From the NCBI GenBank assembly GCA_034769895.1, contig CM068367.1, positions 124,781,927 to 124,845,926 of the forward strand: a DNA stretch of 64,000 nucleotides, in the 5' to 3' direction. Below the pieces are notes generated by a model. That model was given only the letters and a program-made list of their open reading frames with translations. It made no database searches and had not been told where the DNA came from. Shown piece after piece: positions 63,461-64,000 of the stretch. The DNA comes from Magicicada septendecula (Eukaryota; Arthropoda; Insecta; Hemiptera; Cicadidae). Both the position numbers and the translations under genes were made by a program. Within the stretch, counting starts at the first letter, position 1, and each line of letters begins with the position of its first letter.

Positions 63461-64000
63461 ATAAGAAATCAATAAATGGACATTCTAAATATATTAAATA
63501 TTTTAATGTATGGTTATGACCTTGCCGAATTTGGAAATGAAGTGTGGTAAAATTGAACAATTAATGATGAAGATTTGTAAATAACTGATAGTGAAATTAA
63601 TTGTGTGTATTGTAAGATGTTATGTAAACAGTGTGTGTAGGTAGTAGAAATTGTTGTGATAATAATAATAATAATATTTTTGCAGTCTAAATAAATAACA
63701 AAAATAATTTTGAAGAGGATAACAAATGAATTGTAATTATTGTAATTGGTGAGAGTAATTAAAAATGTTGTGTTTTCAATAATTGATTTAATTAAAGTAA
63801 TTTGAGATGTTTAAATATTTTGATTGATTTAAGAGGTTATATAATGATGGATTTAAATTATTTTATGAGATGTGAATTTGACAATAATTAATAAATAAAT
63901 AAATGTTAAATTGTTTAGTATGGAATAACATTGTTGTTAAAATGTATCAGAAGGTACAGGGAGTTATTGATGTTTATATTTGTGTGCTTATGACAGGGTA
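63461..64000. other. Element C interior, AT-rich non-coding
   Basis: No open frames. The style and short motifs (for example the TGATTGATT- and TTATGAGATG-like stretch near 63817-63880) match 32680-32740 in element A. Confidence 0.5.

Larger units (their letters stand above)
60896..64000 (+). mobile_element. Pol-less LTR retrotransposon C (3' part outside window)
   Basis: The 5' LTR is 60896-62159, followed by a PBS at 62162 and the coding region 62409-63460. From 63461 to the window end only AT-rich non-coding DNA is seen, similar in style to elements A and B at the same point. The first protein is clearly related to that of element A. Confidence 0.8.

Overview
This 64 kb window is eukaryotic, AT-rich and almost entirely made of transposable elements, several nested inside one another. 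Ty3/gypsy-type LTR elements, a Penelope-like element (PLE), a Tigger/pogo element, two hAT elements, a Harbinger-like element and a tRNA-derived SINE together suggest an arthropod, most likely an insect with a large repeat-rich genome. I cannot name the species. There is no bacterial-type operon, no CRISPR array and no convincing complete host gene; one possible host exon is noted at 51585-51724.

Region 1 (1-26829) is a head-to-tail array of three units of one Ty3/gypsy element, with a period of 9120/9119 bp. Each unit has gag, pol (protease, RT, RNase H, integrase), a 3.7 kb non-coding block holding the LTR, and a primer-binding site (PBS). No env was found. The array ends within a base or two of where the next PBS would begin, so its right edge is a true LTR end. 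No unit is intact: units 1 and 2 share a stop in gag, unit 3 has a stop in pol, all three share a frameshift in integrase, and unit 2 carries a strange length-neutral block of 19 single-base insertions plus one 19-base deletion that looks like an assembly artefact. The presumed LTR has a textbook heat-shock element upstream of a TATA box.

Region 2 (26830-29567) holds AT and AC/ACGC microsatellites, an inverted-repeat element and otherwise featureless DNA. Region 3 (29571-39371) is a Harbinger-like element with TTA target duplications, split by a complete 7.85 kb LTR element (29701-37553) that has no visible pol. That LTR element itself contains a SINE with a 15-bp target duplication. Region 4 (40353-42662) is a degenerate Tigger transposon.

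Region 5 (42787-50090) is a second pol-less LTR element. Its 5' LTR is interrupted by a 5'-truncated PLE whose inverted terminal repeats each carry a hammerhead-ribozyme motif. Region 6 (52066-57733) is a hAT transposon interrupted by a second hAT transposon (53526-56529); both have 8-bp target duplications. Region 7 (59572-60733) is a solo LTR with a 4-bp target duplication. Region 8 (60896-64000) is the 5' part of a third pol-less LTR element that runs off the window.

The best candidate for something undescribed is the pol-less LTR family (29701, 42787 and 60896). The members share a coiled-coil protein plus a conserved C-terminal domain ending in (D/N)D(G/V)G. Two members show a 20-bp-arm hairpin next to the 3' LTR that is conserved in shape but not in sequence. 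One keeps a relic of reverse transcriptase. They resemble the TR-GAG/LARD type of non-autonomous LTR element and presumably depend on enzymes supplied by another element.
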